Source of the DNA: JAICMB01 sp963838885
GTDB taxonomy: Bacteria; Acidobacteriota; Terriglobia; Bryobacterales; Bryobacteraceae
Assembly (NCBI GenBank): GCA_963838885.1
Contig: CAWITB010000039.1
Coordinates: forward strand, 242,377 to 306,376
DNA: 64,000 bases
Direction: 5' to 3'
Shown here: positions 44,127 through 54,073 of the stretch, piece by piece
Numbering within the stretch: the stretch's first letter is position 1
Layout: every line of letters starts with the position of its first letter
The notes under the pieces: generated by a model
Told to the model about the DNA's origin: nothing
The model's database searches: none
What the model saw: the letters and a program-made list of their open reading frames with translations, nothing else
Position numbers and translations under genes: made by a program

Positions 44127-47100
44127 ATGAAGTCAGAGGCCCTCCGCAAGCTTTCCATGTCAGACTCCGGCCGCGAGACGACTCTCGGAATCAATAGCTG
44201 GCTAGAAGACGAGCTGTACCAGCAATATCTGCACGACCGCAAGACCGTCGACGAAAGCTGGAAGAAGCTGTTCGAGTCGAACGGTAGCGGCGCGCAGCCC
44301 GCAGCGCCGCCGGCGCGGAGCTACGCCGGCAACGGGAATACACCGGCCGCGGCGCCGCCGCATCAAGCAATGCCGGGCGAGGAACTTGTTCCGCTACGCG
44401 GGCCGGCGCTGCGCCTCGCCGAAAACATGACGGCGAGCCTCTCGATACCGACCGCCACTTCGCAGCGCAACATACCAGTCAAGGTCATCGACGAAAATCG
44501 CCGCATCATTAACGAGCATCGCGCGCTGATGCACAAGAGCAAGGTCTCCTACACTCATATCCTGGGTTGGGCGATCGTCAAAGCGCTCAAGAACTATCCA
44601 TCGCTGAATTACGCTTACGCGCAGGTGGACGGCGCATCATTCCGCGCCGTTCGCAATCAAATCAACCTCGGCGTTGCCGTGGACGTAGCCGGGAAGGATG
44701 GCGGCCGCTCGCTTAAGGTTCCTAATATCAAAGACGCCGCGGCGCTGACCTTCGAGCAGTACCTGGCGGCCTACGACGGCATCGTGGCCCGCGCGCGGGA
44801 GAACAAGCTGCAGGTGCAGGATTTCGAAGGCACGACGATTTCGCTTACGAACCCCGGCACGGTGGGAACGTTCGGCTCCGTCCCGCGGCTCATGCCGGGG
44901 CAAGGCGCCATTATCGCAACAGGGGCGATTGACGTGCCGCCGGCCTACCGCGGCGCCTCGGAGGAAGCCCGCGCTTCGCTAGGCCTCGGAAAATCGATGA
45001 TGGTCACATGCACGTACGACCATCGGGTGATTCAAGGCGCCGAATCGGGATCGTTCCTGGGCCGGCTGGAAGCGCTGCTGCAGGGCGAAGATGATTTCTA
45101 CGAAGAGATTTTCGAGCATCTGCGCATCCCTCATCAACCTGTTCATTGGCAAATCGACGCGCCCGTCGCGATTCCGGGCGTGCGCCTGGATCATCTCGAC
45201 GGGATGGCGAAGACCGGCGCGGTACACCAGCTCATCAACGCCTATCGCGTTCGCGGCCACCTCATTGCCGATCTCGATCCTCTCGGCGCCAACACCACGC
45301 GCCACGCCGAGCTCGATCCCGCCACCTACGGATTGACCATCTGGGACTTGGACCGCGAATTCTTGACCGGCACGCTGACGGTGGACGGCGATCATCGTGT
45401 GGCGACACTGCGCGAGATCCTCGAAACGCTGCGCGGGACGTACTCGGGCAAGATCGGATGCGAGTACATGAACATCCAGCTTCCGGAGCAGAAGCGCTGG
45501 CTGCAGGAGCGCATGGAGCCGATCGCGCAATCGCTGGCCGCTGGGCGCCGCCGCGAAGACGCGCGCACTCGAACGTCTGATCGAAGCCGAGGAGTTCGAG
45601 CATTTCCTGCACTCCCGGTTCGTGGGGCACAAGCGTTTTTCGCTCGAAGGCGCGGAGTCCGCAGTCGTTATTCTGGACGAGCTTCTTGACCGCGCAGCCA
45701 ACACGGGGGTGCACGAGGCGGTCATTGGAATGGCGCATCGAGGGCGGCTCAACGTGCTTGCCAATATCGTGGGCAAGCCCACTTCGCAGATTTTCTCGGA
45801 GTTTGAAGGAATCGACCCGTACAGCGCGGAAGGCTCGGGCGACGTCAAATATCACCTTGGCGCGAGCGGGGTGAGGCGATCGACCGAAGGCAAGGACATC
45901 GAGGTCTTTGTGGCTTTCAATCCCAGCCACCTCGAAGCGGTGGACCCCGTGGTGGAGGGATTGGTCCGGCCCAAGCAGGACCAACTGGGAGACGTGGAGC
46001 GCGCGCGCGTGATCCCGATTCTGATCCATGGGGACGCTGCCTTCGCCGGTCAGGGCGTGGTGGCCGAGACGTTGAACCTATCGCAGCTCGAGGGGTATTC
46101 GACGGGCGGCACCATTCACCTGGTCATTAATAATCAGATTGGATTCACCACCAACCCCAACCAGTCGCGCTCGAGCGCTTATTCGACCGACATCGCGCGC
46201 GCCGTGCAGGCGCCCATTTTCCACGTCAACGGCGACGCTCCGCAGGCCTGTCTGCGAGTGAGCCAACTGGCCTACGATTTTCGCCAGAAGTTCAAGAAAG
46301 ACGTTGTGATCGACCTGGTCTGCTACCGCCGTCATGGTCACAACGAGGCGGACGATCCCAGCTACACGCAGCCCATTCTGTATCGCAAGATCCGGGAGCA
46401 GCCCTCGGTGGCGATGCAGTATGGGGATCGTCTGGTGCGCGAGAAAATAATTTCGGCGGCCGCGCTGGAGCAAATGCGGCAGGGCGTTAAGGAACGGCTC
46501 AACCGCTCGTATGACGAGGGCAAGAAAAATGCCGCGCAAATGCAAACGCTGGAGCCGGGCGGCGCCGTTTCGGGCGCCGTGGAATCCGTGGCGCGGACGA
46601 CCGCGGCGACACCGAAGATCATTGAGGACGTCGTCCACGGGCTTACTACGTTCCCAAACGGATTCCATCTGCATCCCAAGCTGCAAGGTTTCGTCGAGAA
46701 GCGCAAACAAGTACTCAACGGCGCGCCAATCGATTGGGCAACGGGGGAAAGCCTTGCGTTCGGCAGTCTCGCTGTGGAGGGAACGCCGGTGCGCCTGAGC
46801 GGCCAGGACAGCGGACGCGGCACATTCAGCCAGCGGCACCTGGTGTACTACGACAGCGAGAGCGGCGAGCCGTATATTCCGCTGCGGCATCTTTCGCCTC
46901 AGCAGGCGCGCTTCGACGTGTTCGACAGCTCGCTCAGCGAATACGCTGTCATGGGTTTTGAGTTCGGCTATAGCGTCGCCGATCCGCGCACGCTGGTGCT
47001 GTGGGAAGCGCAGTTCGGAGATTTTGCGAATGGCGCGCAGATCCTGATCGACCAGTTCGTTTCTTCGGCGGAATCGAAGTGGGGGCAGCCGAGCGGACTC

Positions 47101-47805
47101 GTTCTATTGCTTCCCCACGGCTATGAAGGACAGGGACCGGAGCATTCGAGCGCGCGCATGGAACGTTTTCTGCAGCTCTGCGCGGAAGGCAATATGCAGG
47201 TTGTGAACTGCACCACGCCCTCGCAATATTTCCATGTCCTGCGGCGGCAGATGTACGGAGGCTCGGATGGAGGCGGCGTGCGCAAGCCGCTGATCGTATT
47301 TACGCCGAAGCGGCTGCTGCGTTATGCCAAAGCGGTCTCGCACTTGGACGATTTCACGGGCGGCGGGTTTGAAACCGTGCTGCGCGATACGCGCGCAGAC
47401 GCCGGCAAAGTGAACCGCGTGCTGTTTTGCAGTGGCCAGATCTATTACGACCTGGAGGCTGCGCGGGAGCAGAAGAATATTGAAAACGTGGCGATCGTGC
47501 GGATGGAGCAGCTCTATCCTTTCCCGGCGGAAGCGGTGAAGGCGGCGTTGTCGCAGTATACGGAGACGGCCGCGATCGCCTGGGTGCAAGAGGAGCCGCG
47601 CAACATGGGCGCGTGGACCGCGATTTCGCAATGCCTGCAACCGCTACTCGATGGGAGCAAGCGCACGCTGCGTTATGTTGGGCGGCCGGAGAGTGCCAGT
47701 CCGGCGACGGGGTCGTTACGGCGGCATCAGCAGGAGCAGGCCGATATCGTAGAGGAGGCGTTCGGGAGCGAGGCGAAGAAGCGCGCTGGGCGGCGGCGCC
47801 GGTAG
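44127..47805 (+). CDS. sucA: 2-oxoglutarate dehydrogenase, multifunctional Kgd type (E2-like + E1), with one frameshift
   Basis: A 1225-residue enzyme once one inserted base near 45523 is removed. Residues 12-60 are the E1 N-terminal segment (INSWLEDELYQQYLHDRKTV), 90-330 an acyltransferase catalytic domain as in E2 proteins (DHRVIQGAESG near the end), and the rest the thiamine-diphosphate E1 (MAHRGRLNVLAN, GHNEADDPSYTQP, EPRNMGAW). The fused E2-E1 form is best known from actinobacteria (Kgd/OdhA). The first frame ends at 45689 with an Arg-rich tail, while LERLIEAEEFEHFLHSRFVG in the next frame gives the proper continuation. Because the gene is central to the TCA cycle, a sequence error is likelier than decay. 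Confidence 0.88.
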
Positions 47806-47821
47806 GGGCTCGCAACGAAGT

Positions 47822-48241
47822 TCACTCCGGGTTAACAATTAGACCGATAACGTTCCCGAACTCCTCATCAAAACTTAGGATCAGTCCGTCCGCGCAAGTT
47901 CGCGCTACTGCGACCATGGCGGCATCGGCGAAGCTCAGGCGGGTGCTTGCTTGACTTGAAAACATTTCCATGGCTTCGACGAACCAGTCCGAGCACGGGA
48001 CGGAATTCCAGTTCCTCTGCATCGAAAGGATGCGACCGACTCGTTTGGCGGTGCAAAGATCCGCCGCACCCACAAGACGGTCATAATTTCGTGGAATGCG
48101 TATTCGAGCAACAACGCACTGCCCCATGTGCCTGCCAGAACCGCTCCATGAGGACGCGCGTGGCTGCGTGGTGGGCTTCACGCTCATTATAAAAACCGAT
48201 CAGGAACTCGAATCTAGGAAGATCAGTGCCCGCGATCGCAT
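47822..48241 (-). pseudogene. VapC-like PIN-domain toxin, several frameshifts
   Basis: From ATG 48241 the start reads MRSRALIFLDSS (the first acidic residue of a PIN domain), but the following blocks occur in changing frames: LIGFYNEREAHHAATRVLME, then GSALLLEYAFHEIMTVLWVR, then AKRVGRIL, DAEELEF and SDWFVEAMEMFSSQASTRLS, and finally FADAAMVAVARTCADGLILS with the C-terminal Asp residues, to the stop at 47822. All four PIN acidic positions appear to be encoded, but not in one frame. Repaired length, about 139 residues, is normal. Confidence 0.65.
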
Positions 48242-48464
48242 AAACGATGGCATCGATTTCCTGGCTCAAGCGTTCATTGCCTGCCGGAAACGATTCCGGC
48301 TGGAGAGAGCGCAACGAAGAGAGCTGCCGCCTGACGGCAGCCCGGGAGAGATACGCGCGCATCGCGTCATTCAGGAGATCTCCCACGTTCCGTCCTTCGC
48401 TGATGGCGCGAGATCGAAAAGCCCGGTACAGTTGTTCGTCGAGATCTTGGACTGTTGTATCCAC
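48081..48464 (-). CDS. RHH-type antitoxin, joined by frameshift to part of the VapC toxin
   Basis: The first about 75 residues (MDTTVQDLDEQLYRAFRSRA, then GRNVGDLLNDAMRAYLSR) are a ribbon-helix-helix antitoxin with a C-terminal toxin-binding tail (LQPESFPAGNERLSQEIDAI). The frame then continues through FEFLIGFYNEREAHHAATRV, which belongs to the PIN toxin. In an intact operon the two would overlap with separate frames; here an indel near 48205 fuses them. The antitoxin DNA-binding part should still be functional. Confidence 0.65.
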   Translation of the reverse strand: MDTTVQDLDEQLYRAFRSRAISEGRNVGDLLNDAMRAYLSRAAVRRQLSSLRSLQPESFPAGNERLSQEIDAIVYAIAGTDLPRFEFLIGFYNEREAHHAATRVLMERFWQAHGAVRCCSNTHSTKL

Positions 48465-48584
48465 TTAGTGGCATTTGTAACACAGATAGCCAGTGCCGCA
48501 ACACCGCAGCTTCGATGGCAGCTTGCAGGTACGCGGCGCAAGGGCGATTCTGTCCGGGAATTCACTGATCCATGTAGACTTTGG

Positions 48585-49085
48585 CTAGCGAGTCAAACTC
48601 CTCCGATGAGTCGCATGTCTTCGGATGCCGAATGGCAGGGTGACGTGGCAGATGAACGGAGCTACGTCCCAGTACTTCTCGACCTTGTCCGATTTCCACA
48701 TATACTCGCCGTGTGATTTATGTTCAAAGACATCCGCGATTTCAGTGTTCATCCATATCCCATCTCGCTCCTGCCTCATGTCATCAACCCGTATGAAACA
48801 CCTGTGCAGTTTTTGGTTGTAGTGGTTCGTGAAGTTCGCAAGAGAGTTTTTCTCCTTTCCCTCCCATCCCTCGGAGCGGAATACCTCCTTTGCCTGCGCG
48901 GCACAGGTCTGCTGGAGCTTGATGCTGGGCGCGAGGTCGGCCTCGGTGTATTGCCTGCTGGGCGGGTCGGTGCGCCGGCGCTGCGCGATTTCCACCCGTT
49001 CTTTATGAACGTCGTTCTTCAACAGAAGGACGGAAACCGCGGTCACGAAGAGACCGACGGAGATCGTCCAATTCCAGATTTTCAC
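48585..49085 (-). CDS. membrane-anchored protein of unknown function
   Basis: A 166-residue protein with one N-terminal membrane segment (WNWTISVGLFVTAVSVLLL) and a hydrophilic, probably periplasmic domain rich in charged and aromatic residues (QQTCAAQAKEVFRSEGW, NFTNHYNQKLHRCFIRVDDM, KSDKVEKYWDVAPFICHVTL). Two or three Cys could form disulfides. GTG 49085 is chosen because an AAGG ribosome site lies four bases upstream and the membrane segment follows; the open frame above it is basic and implausible. I do not recognise a named family; similar QQ-C-AxQA..F..HYN proteins occur in acidobacteria. It lies between the VapBC-like pair and the IS630 element. Confidence 0.6.
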   Translation of the reverse strand: MKIWNWTISVGLFVTAVSVLLLKNDVHKERVEIAQRRRTDPPSRQYTEADLAPSIKLQQTCAAQAKEVFRSEGWEGKEKNSLANFTNHYNQKLHRCFIRVDDMRQERDGIWMNTEIADVFEHKSHGEYMWKSDKVEKYWDVAPFICHVTLPFGIRRHATHRRSLTR

Positions 49086-49294
49086 TTTACCTTCTTTTCT
49101 CGGCGCAAGCTTCAGCGGCCTTAACCGAATGGGCCACTTCCGAGTCCATCGGCACATGGCCTCTTTAGTGAAACGCCTTCCTCTCAGACGTTTCGAGTTT
49201 GGCGCGGTCTCTGGCTAAGCGCGTCTCGACTGCGGCTTGAATGGGCGATTTCCTTCGGACTCCAGATCGGTTCCCCATCGGTAGGTGAAATCTA

Positions 49295-50411
49295 GTACTT
49301 ACTTGCAGAAGTTAGCGTATTGTGACATGCTGGGGCATGCGCAGGCAAACCGCCGTCATCGATCTCACCGGCGAAGAACACCGGACGCTGCACGAGTGGA
49401 CGCGAAAGGGAAAGGCTGAAAACCGCCTCGTCGAAAGGGCGCGCATCATCCTGCTTGCCCAGGAGGGGCGCACCAACCAGCAGATCGCACAACGGCTGGG
49501 CACCCGCACGGCTCGGGTTTCAAAGTGGCGTCAGCGCTTCGGAGTTAATCGTGTGGCCGGTTTGAGCGATTCGCAACGTCCCGGCAAACCGGCTAAATAC
49601 GACCAGGCAACCGAAAAACGCGTGCTCGGCCTGTTGGACGAAGCGCCGCCGAAGGGATATGCCCAATGGAATGGCAAGCTGCTGGCGGAAAGATTGCAAG
49701 ACGTCAGCAAAGACCAGGTGTGGCGCGTGCTCCGGCGTCACGACATTGGCTTGCAGCGCCGCAGGAGTTGGTGCATCAGCACGGATCCCGAGTTTGGCCC
49801 GAAAGCCGCCGACGTGGTGGGCCTATATCTGAATCCGCCCGAAAACGCCGTGGTGCTTTCCATTGACGAGAAACCCTCTATTCAGGCTCTGGAACGGGCC
49901 CAGGGCTATCTACGATTGCCGGACGGAAAAGCGGTCAACGGCTTCAGCCACTGCTATAAGCGGCACGGTACGGTCACCCTGTTCGCGGCGCTGGAAATCA
50001 CGACGGGGTTGGTGAAAACGGCGCATTATCCGCGCCGCCGCCGGGGGGAGTTCCTGGACTTCATGAACGAGATCGTGGCCGCGCATCCCAACCGGGAGAT
50101 CCATGCAGTGCTGGACAACTTGAATACGCACAAGCCGAAGGAGGACCGCTGGCTGCAGCGTCATCCCAATGTACATTTCCATTTCACGCCCACGTATTCG
50201 TCGTGGCTCAATCAGATCGAGTGCTGGTTCAGCATTCTAAGCCGTCAGGCGCTGCGCGGGGCCAGTTTTACTTCGCCACAGCAGCTCCGCCAAGCGATTG
50301 ACGATTTTGTCGTGGTGTACAACCAAAAGGCTGCGCCGTTTGAATGGAAGAAGGCCGTTGTCTTCCCGTCCGCGCCAAAGCGGAAGTACTCTGACTTATG
50401 CAATTAAGTAC
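49295..50411 (+). mobile_element. IS630-family insertion sequence
   Basis: A 1117-bp element bounded by imperfect inverted repeats of 25 bp (49295-49319 and 50387-50411; 21 of 25 positions match, both beginning GTACTTA) and flanked by TA on both sides (49293-49294, 50412-50413), the TA target duplication typical of IS630/Tc1. It carries one intact transposase gene. Insertion lies between an unknown membrane protein gene and a truncated acetamidase-like remnant. Confidence 0.9.
49322..50407 (+). CDS. IS630 family transposase
   Basis: A 361-residue DDE transposase (356 from ATG 49337, which I think is the likelier start). The N-terminal half is helix-turn-helix (RARIILLAQEGRTNQQIAQR, TARVSKWRQRF). 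The catalytic part has the three acidic residues in VVLSIDEKPSIQ, AVLDNLNTHK and WLNQIECWFS. The gene is complete and fills the element, ending four bases inside the right repeat, so the copy may still be active. Confidence 0.95.
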   Translation: MTCWGMRRQTAVIDLTGEEHRTLHEWTRKGKAENRLVERARIILLAQEGRTNQQIAQRLGTRTARVSKWRQRFGVNRVAGLSDSQRPGKPAKYDQATEKRVLGLLDEAPPKGYAQWNGKLLAERLQDVSKDQVWRVLRRHDIGLQRRRSWCISTDPEFGPKAADVVGLYLNPPENAVVLSIDEKPSIQALERAQGYLRLPDGKAVNGFSHCYKRHGTVTLFAALEITTGLVKTAHYPRRRRGEFLDFMNEIVAAHPNREIHAVLDNLNTHKPKEDRWLQRHPNVHFHFTPTYSSWLNQIECWFSILSRQALRGASFTSPQQLRQAIDDFVVVYNQKAAPFEWKKAVVFPSAPKRKYSDLCN

Positions 50412-50492
50412 TAGCCGCCTTGTAAGGACTTTTTTGATCGCGAAACTGCCCTGGGATCGCCGGCATGTCTATTGGCAGGGGCCGTTCTAGCC

Positions 50493-50835
50493 ATGGCGGC
50501 GCCCGCCGATATCGCGGGTCGTGGATCTTCCACATCGTGTCGTTTGGGAGGAAACTTCTCCGGCGCGCGTGGATCTTAAACTCGATGGCGACAAAGTCAC
50601 GGGCACGCTCAATGAGTTGAAACTCGAGGGCACGCCGCAGGATGGCGCGCTCAAGCTCAAAGCAATGCGCGGCGGCGATGAGTTCGGCACGCTGGAAGGC
50701 CGCCTGAATGGCGCGGAGATGAGCGGCACGCTGCATCGCGGCACGGACACGATGGAGTGGGTGGCCCGTCGCGTGCCGCCGCCCTCCTCCGCGGCGCCGC
50801 AGACCCATACCTTCGAACTTCCGCATTCCACCGTC
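50493..50835 (+). pseudogene. 5' remnant of an acetamidase/formamidase-like exported protein
   Basis: Read in three adjoining frames, this stretch gives the end of a signal (MAAPADIAG), then FHIVSFG, then a beta-rich N-terminal domain ARVDLKLDGDKVTGTLNELK and TLEGRLNGAEMSGTLHRGTD up to WVARRVPPPSSAAPQTHTFE. This is the small N-terminal domain that precedes the catalytic part of some acidobacterial acetamidases. The catalytic part is missing; the frame runs on into the TonB receptor signal peptide. It is a truncated gene, possibly lost together with the IS630 insertion next to it. Confidence 0.55.
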
Positions 50836-50883
50836 CATATAATAGAGTCCAACCCGTCGGCGTTGGAGAAAGTGAGAGCACGG

Positions 50884-53800
50884 ATGCTAGGAATGTGTCT
50901 TTTTAAGTCATGGCGCCTCGCGCTCATGACCATTTTGGTTGCCTGCGTTTTGCCCGCGCAAACCATCAACCTGGCAAATATTCGCGGAAGAGTCGTCGAT
51001 CCAAGCGGCGCCGTACTCGTCAAAGCGCAAGTTACGCTCGTCAATACAGACACCAACGGCCGGCGGACCGTCGCCACTAGCGAGAGCGGAGACTACGAAA
51101 TTCTGGCGCTACAACCGGGCAAGTATCGCCTGACCATCGTTCAACCGGGATTCGATACGTTCGAGGCGGACGATATTATCGTCGAAGGGGGCGAAACGCG
51201 CCGCATCGATGCCACTCTCGCCATTGGACAAGTGGGCGCGAAGGTGAGCGTCACTGCGGGAGCCGCGGTGATCACGACGGAAAGCGCCAAAGTGGAAGAC
51301 ACCGTATCGTCGAATCAGTATGTGGATAACGCCCTAATCAATGTGACGGCGACATTTCTTCCGCAGCTGCTGTTAACCACGCTCCCGCTCGTTCAGTCCA
51401 CGGGTTCCGGCTTCGGCGCGGTATGGGCGGGTCAAAACACCACTCAAATTCAGCAAGCGATGGATGGTCATCTCAATGATGGGTTCGTAAACCAACTTAA
51501 TGACGTTCTGGACGCGGATCAGATCGTAGTTGTAACTGTGCTCCCAACGGCCGAGGTTGCCCGCGTCGGGTACTTCAATGAAGTGACCAAGTCCGGATCG
51601 AATGTCTTTCATGGACGCGTACTGTATTGGAATGTGAATCCGGCGCTGAAGGCGCGCGAGTTCTTCCAGGCTTCGAAAGTCAAGACGTTCAAAGACACGC
51701 AGAGCGTCGCGGTTTCCGGGCCGATTCTAAGAAATAAGCTTTTCTTTTACGCGGCGGCCAATGGCGCCATTACGCCCAGCGCCACATCGTACGTCGAAAC
51801 TGTGCCGACCGCCGCGATGCGCAATGGGGATTTTTCCGGGGTCTCCGGAGTTATCAAGGATCCCCTAACGGGGCAGCCGTTCCCGGGCAACATCATCCCC
51901 GCCAACCGCATCAACTCAGTCGCGGCGGGCGTCAATCAACATTATTTGCCCGCTCCCAACATCGGCGGTCCGAATCAGACCGCGAATAATTACACGTATA
52001 CATTCCCCTACCCTCAGGACAATTACGTTCGGGAGGATTTCACGCAGCGCATCGACTATAACATCACCGACAAGAACAGGCTGATGGGCCGGTTGATTAT
52101 CGACGACACGTCGTATGTTCTGCCCGACAACTATCCGGTGTTTACGTGGACCCGGGTTCGCTTCAACTACAACGCGGTTGTCGAGGACACTCACATCTTC
52201 ACGCCGAACGTAGTGAATACCGCGCGAGTGGGGGTTTACAAGGAGCAACCCACCGATGGCGGTACGGTGTATGGCGTTACTCCGGTCAGCGGCACGCAGG
52301 CTGTTTCTTTATTGGGTTTGCAGGGCGTAAATCCCAAGGGGATCAGCGCACAAGGTTTCCCGTCTATGGCGATCACGGGTTATCCCACGCTGACCACAGA
52401 CGCGGGCGGATCATCTGAAGATGTTCGGGACTGGGGCATCTCCGATACGGTTGCGTGGACCAAGGGCCGGCACCTTCTAAAAATTGGGTTCGAGGAGAGA
52501 CCGCAATTCAATACCGTAAACAACGCTCCGACGGGAACGTACGGCTCATATACCTTCAACGGGACCTTCACCGGCAATGCCTATGCGGACTTCCTGCTTG
52601 GCTACCCATACACCAGCTCGCGTCTTAATCCGCTCGTACCGCGATCTCTCACGGACAATGAATTCGGAACTTTCATTCAGGACGATTTCAAAGTCAGCGC
52701 CAAGTTAACTCTGACCTTCGGAGTTCGCTACGACGTCTTCGGACCTCCGGGTTATAATGATGGCCTCGTTTACAACTGGAGTCCACATACGGGAGCCATC
52801 ATCGTGCCCTCGGCGGCGGTGAAGTCGATCAGCCCCTTGTTCCCAAGCAATATCCCGATCTCGACCGGTCCCGTCATTTCATCGCCCGATTGGAGAAATA
52901 TTGCGCCACGTTTTGGGGCCGCCTACCGGCTTGGCGACCACATGGTAGTCCGGGGCGGCTACGGCATTTATACGCCCACGCTGGGCGTTTTCGCCCGCGC
53001 GCAAGGCGGCGGTCCGTTCCAGATCACCGAGACTTATGTCAACTCGATCGTAAATGGCCAGCCGTTACTTTCTTTCCCCAATCCGTATCCCGCTTCCACC
53101 GCCAGCGCAACCGTTCCTTCGCAGACGGTCAGCGGTTATCCCTTGAGCACGTCGAACGGACGCATTCATCAATACAGCGTCACGCTAGAGCGCCAGATTA
53201 AAGATGTTGGGTTAAGGCTGACCTACACGGGATCCCGAGATATCGGCCTGAATTATTTGATCAACATCGATAAGCCACAGCCCAGCCTGGCGCCGTTCGC
53301 GCAAAGCTCGCTCCCGTACCCACAATATACAAGCGCTTCGTATTGGCGTTCGAACGGTGAGACAAAGTTCAACTCGCTCACGGTTGAAGCGGAACGAAAA
53401 GTGGGGCAATTGACTTTCGCCGGCCACTGGGTATGGTCCTCCAGCTTGGATAACATGTTAAATCTTGAAAATCCATATGCGGCTCTGGCCTGGAACCGGG
53501 ATGCGTATCCCTCCGAGCATTCCGTGGTCGTAAGCGCCATGTGGCAACTTCCGGTGGGACGCGGCCGGTCTTTCTTGTCAAACGCGCCGCCGATCGTGAA
53601 CTATATCCTGGGCGGGTGGAGCCTGTCCTGGATTTCGACCGAGGAATCGGGGCACTTCTTCTCGCCGAGTTACGCCGGCTCCGATGCGTCTCATACGAAC
53701 ACGTCGGGCGGTCTTCCAAACCGCGTCTGCAATGGCAACCTGCCTTCGAGCCAACGCAGCATTTATCATTGGTTCGACGCTTCGTGCTTCACCGTTCCGG

Positions 53801-54066
53801 CGCCGGGTACGTTTGGGAATTCAGGAGTTGATATATTGGTTGGGCCCGGCTTTTCGGTTCAGGATGTATCGTTAGCGAAGGCGTTTAACGTTACGGAAAA
53901 AGTGAAGGTCTCCCTGACGGGGGCCTATTCGAATCTCTTCAACCATCCCAATTTTTCCACACCCGCGTCCGTCATCACCTCGCCAGGTAGCGTCGGCGTC
54001 ATCAGTAGTGAATTCGGAACTGCTTATAGCCGGATTGGAGAGCTGCGCATCAGAATCGATTTCTAG
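50884..54066 (+). CDS. TonB-dependent receptor, Oar-like, with carboxypeptidase-regulatory-like domain
   Basis: A 1060-residue outer-membrane protein. A signal peptide (MLGMCLFKSWRLALMTILVA) is followed by a CarboxypepD_reg-like domain (IRGRVVDPSGAVLVKAQVTL ... KYRLTIVQPGFDTF), a plug region and a long beta-barrel with alternating aromatic strands, ending in the aromatic-terminated strand IGELRIRIDF. This type is expanded in Solibacter-like acidobacteria and imports large or polymeric nutrients. I start at ATG 50884 because the signal peptide begins there; the longer frame to 50521 belongs to the acetamidase remnant. The two Tat-exported sugar enzymes downstream may process its substrate. Confidence 0.9.
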   Translation: MLGMCLFKSWRLALMTILVACVLPAQTINLANIRGRVVDPSGAVLVKAQVTLVNTDTNGRRTVATSESGDYEILALQPGKYRLTIVQPGFDTFEADDIIVEGGETRRIDATLAIGQVGAKVSVTAGAAVITTESAKVEDTVSSNQYVDNALINVTATFLPQLLLTTLPLVQSTGSGFGAVWAGQNTTQIQQAMDGHLNDGFVNQLNDVLDADQIVVVTVLPTAEVARVGYFNEVTKSGSNVFHGRVLYWNVNPALKAREFFQASKVKTFKDTQSVAVSGPILRNKLFFYAAANGAITPSATSYVETVPTAAMRNGDFSGVSGVIKDPLTGQPFPGNIIPANRINSVAAGVNQHYLPAPNIGGPNQTANNYTYTFPYPQDNYVREDFTQRIDYNITDKNRLMGRLIIDDTSYVLPDNYPVFTWTRVRFNYNAVVEDTHIFTPNVVNTARVGVYKEQPTDGGTVYGVTPVSGTQAVSLLGLQGVNPKGISAQGFPSMAITGYPTLTTDAGGSSEDVRDWGISDTVAWTKGRHLLKIGFEERPQFNTVNNAPTGTYGSYTFNGTFTGNAYADFLLGYPYTSSRLNPLVPRSLTDNEFGTFIQDDFKVSAKLTLTFGVRYDVFGPPGYNDGLVYNWSPHTGAIIVPSAAVKSISPLFPSNIPISTGPVISSPDWRNIAPRFGAAYRLGDHMVVRGGYGIYTPTLGVFARAQGGGPFQITETYVNSIVNGQPLLSFPNPYPASTASATVPSQTVSGYPLSTSNGRIHQYSVTLERQIKDVGLRLTYTGSRDIGLNYLINIDKPQPSLAPFAQSSLPYPQYTSASYWRSNGETKFNSLTVEAERKVGQLTFAGHWVWSSSLDNMLNLENPYAALAWNRDAYPSEHSVVVSAMWQLPVGRGRSFLSNAPPIVNYILGGWSLSWISTEESGHFFSPSYAGSDASHTNTSGGLPNRVCNGNLPSSQRSIYHWFDASCFTVPAPGTFGNSGVDILVGPGFSVQDVSLAKAFNVTEKVKVSLTGAYSNLFNHPNFSTPASVITSPGSVGVISSEFGTAYSRIGELRIRIDF

Positions 54067-54073
54067 CTGTTCC

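Noticed and set aside
44127..45689. treating the first half of sucA as a separate E2 (dihydrolipoyl acyltransferase) gene
   Set aside because: It has no lipoyl domain, starts with the E1 N-terminal segment, and E1 sequence continues across the break.
50521..50883. use of the upstream in-frame start for the TonB receptor
   Set aside because: The added 121 residues belong to an acetamidase-like remnant and would bury the signal peptide.
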